Assembly (NCBI GenBank): GCA_036897525.1
Contig: JAYMTJ010000092.1
Location: 1 to 33,930 of the forward strand
DNA: 33,930 nt
From: Pelargonium x hortorum
Taxonomy: Eukaryota > Streptophyta > Magnoliopsida > Geraniales > Geraniaceae
Direction of reading: 5' to 3'
The translations under genes were made by a program, and so were the position numbers. Below the pieces are notes generated by a model. That model worked only from the letters and a program-made list of their open reading frames with translations, made no database searches and had not been told where the DNA came from. Below, piece after piece: positions 31,561 through 33,930 of this stretch (the first letter of the stretch is position 1; the number at the start of each line of letters is the position of its first letter).

Positions 31561-33930
31561 GAAAGTAATTAAAAAAAATCCTACAACAGCTAAAAAATGG
31601 AGCTAAACAGGACAAAAGTTACAATAAAGAGGTAACTCCTCTCCTTAATAGTTCAAAGCAGAGCACCTCTTTCCAGAGTAAACCATTTTGCTGCTCAATG
31701 AGGTTGCCTTAGACTTATGATACGACCGGCTATAAGATTGTTAGCTTTTATGCATAAACATAGGCAGGTTACAAATAGTTTTACTAAATGAGCAGGCGGG
31801 TCTAGGAGTTTCTTGTAATAAGGACGTAGAATTTAGTATTATTATAATGTTTAAATATATGAGGTTGGGATTCCTTCGAAATAGCTATAAATAGAATACA
31901 CGTCCCTAGCTCTTAATTTAAGAATAACTTGTTTTCTGTACCCGTTATACTCTTCACAATTACTACAGATTTTTTAAGCAAAGCTTTTGCAGTTCTAGAG
32001 AATGGTAATAAAAAAGAGGAATTCCTAGTAGCAAACTGGGTATTCTTGTTAATTTATAACATCCCTGCAAGAAAAGTCTTTGTTTCTACTATGGTCTTGC
32101 AAGCTTTTTCTCCGTAAGATGAAGACTTGTTAGAGGCCCTACTTTGCATAATATACTTACTCGACTCTTTTTTTAAGGAATACCCTATCGTATGGCTGCT
32201 GCCTTTTCAGATCAGAAAATATTGGCGTAATGGAAAGAAAAAAACTCTTGTTGGTAAGGACTTTCTAAGGCACGCATTCCCATATAAGATATTAGGTATA
32301 TTATACTGGGCAGCCTAAATGGGGCTTGAAAAAAAGGATGTTATCGGGTTTTACTGCACATTCATAGCCTTAGCACTTATGTTGGATTTCTAGTTAGAAT
32401 TCGGAGATATAAGATCCAGAATTTTCAGTTTTAAAGATTATATAAATTAAGACAGGAGGTATAAGGATTCCCTGGATACAGAGTTGCCTTTATAACACGG
32501 TTATACTTATCAGGAGTCCCCTATGATTAAAAAAAAGAAGGATTTATCCCCCCTTAAACCCTTTCAGGAGTCCAACCCTAAGCCTTTGATCTAGAAACGC
32601 GGGTAGGGATAGAATGATAGCTTATTATCTACTTCTTTTCAGACCTAAACTAAATAGGAGAAAATAAAAGAAAAATAAAGAAGAAAGGATATGGATCCTT
32701 GTCTAAGTGAGGGCCCTTTCTTAGCAAATTGAGAGAAAATGCTTCGAATTGTTCACTTGTTAAAGCTTTCCTTTGTGTGTGATAATCCTTTTCTAACTCT
32801 AACCTTATTAATTAAAATGTGGATTCAATTACAATATTTTGTTATATATTACGAAGCAAGTTGTGATCTCGTATAACGGTGGACTTTGTGAATAACAGAA
32901 ACCTCTCTAAGAAGCAAAAATCTCAGAATATCTTAAGAAATCCGGGGTTATTTCTATTTATTAAACTGCAAAGCTTCTAAACACGAGTGGAATTTAAACA
33001 AAAAAGCAAGAGGGGTTTCCAGTATAAACGAAGAGGTAACTAAAAGTTAGAACTCGCTACATATGGGTCATAATAAATTCTGGAAGTCTCCGCGTAACTC
33101 TATTTCCATTTCCATGTGCGAAAACATGCATTACTGTGCCCAGAAATGTACACATTGACGTCGGATTTTTTGTTTCTATTTGATTGAGAATTCTTTACCA
33201 CTTATAACTTATAAAGGAAAGGGTATTTGAGCACTACTGTGCTTTACAATTATCTTTGTACTTGGGGATCCTAAAAGCTCCAGAAGCTGAAGAAAGAAAT
33301 TAAGCATACAAGAATACGTCAAGCAGAGTATAAGTAACTGAGTGCCCTAGAAACCACCCCGCCTTAAGTAATTCGGAAGACCCCGAATAATATTTACAAA
33401 ACCCGGTAGTAAACTCGCTTTTTAGAAAGTTTCACTTAAGTCAAACTCAAAATTGATGGAAATTTTAGGGGATTCTTTGGGGTTTGAGAGTACAGTCCTA
33501 ATAACTTCTAGATGGAACTTCTCTTACTTAATTGTAGCTAGGTACTAGACTCCCAAGGTTGCTAACTCTAAAGCCTCTTGTACTTGTATGTAAACCGATC
33601 TATCTGTATTGATTGCGAGTAAAGGTGCAATACTTAAATGACTTGGTATCATTTTTGTTATACAATGCTTTTTCAGTATTAACTTGAGTAGTATGCATGT
33701 ATAGTTTTAGACCCCTAAAAAGAAATTACATACACCTTGTACAAACTAAGGGTGAGATGTGTCCCTGTCTTGTATTTATTTAATTTACCGGCAATAAGTT
33801 GGAGAAAATTTAAGGGATCTCTTGTCCTTGTAGTTATTGACCCTTTATTTTGCCTTGGAATTTTGTCTGTATTGGAGTAGGATTCCCATTATGTACGTAG
33901 TTTTATATCTTAAGCCTTTCTCTTTCTAGC
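31561..33930. other. gene-free AT-rich stretch
   Basis: No gene is supported. GGGCCC occurs at 32711-32716. Two adjacent open frames (31929-32117 and 32127-32318) lie in the same frame on the plus strand, separated by a TAA stop after Pro. Neither part is recognisable and both use non-ATG starts, so I treat them as chance. The end of the window shows no terminal structure that I can see. Confidence 0.5.

Noticed and set aside
31929-32318. Two consecutive plus-strand open frames with membrane-like residues
   Set aside because: Non-ATG starts, a stop between them and no recognised motif.
1-33930. LTR, LINE or DNA transposon remains and CRISPR arrays
   Set aside because: No reverse transcriptase, integrase or transposase-like translation, no long terminal repeats and no regularly spaced repeats were seen.

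Overview
This 33.9 kb window looks like a gene desert. I find no protein-coding gene, rRNA, intact tRNA, CRISPR array or recognisable transposon. Base composition is about 36% G+C, an average over sampled lines. Stop codons are dense in all six frames. The longest open frame is 127 codons, which is about what chance allows at this composition. No translated frame resembles a protein family I know.

What kind of DNA it is: my best inference is intergenic sequence from a very large, gene-poor organelle genome. A plant-type or green-algal mitochondrion, or an expanded algal plastid, would fit. Three points support this. First, there are scraps of bacterial/organellar-type tRNAs, the best being a tRNA-Lys-like 5' part at 7250-7310. 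Second, CpG is only mildly depleted: about 26 seen against about 31 expected in 16 sampled lines, unlike most methylated nuclear DNA. Third, I see no retroelement coding remains or large microsatellites, which a nuclear intergenic window this long would usually contain. Nuclear non-coding DNA from a compactly methylated eukaryote is not excluded. The species cannot be named.

Layout: 60-880 holds a C-rich block followed directly by a G-rich block. 881-7250 is plain AT-rich non-coding DNA with two short tRNA- or repeat-related scraps. 7250-7345 is the tRNA-Lys-like relic running into a 13-bp tandem repeat. 7880-9990 is a long G-depleted block built from diverged copies of the same short words. 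10560-12360 alternates G-rich and C-rich blocks. 13438-13613 is a degenerate hexamer array, GC-richer than its surroundings. 16215-17090 is another G-rich then C-rich pair with short repeats. 17091-29100 is largely featureless. 29324-29664 holds diverged partners of sequences at 10.5 kb and 5.8 kb. 30241-31560 is a final C-rich then G-rich pair. The remainder is featureless.

No genes work together here because none can be supported. The most interesting property is the recurring strand asymmetry and the loose family of diverged short repeats that carries it. I do not see evidence for a new biological system.
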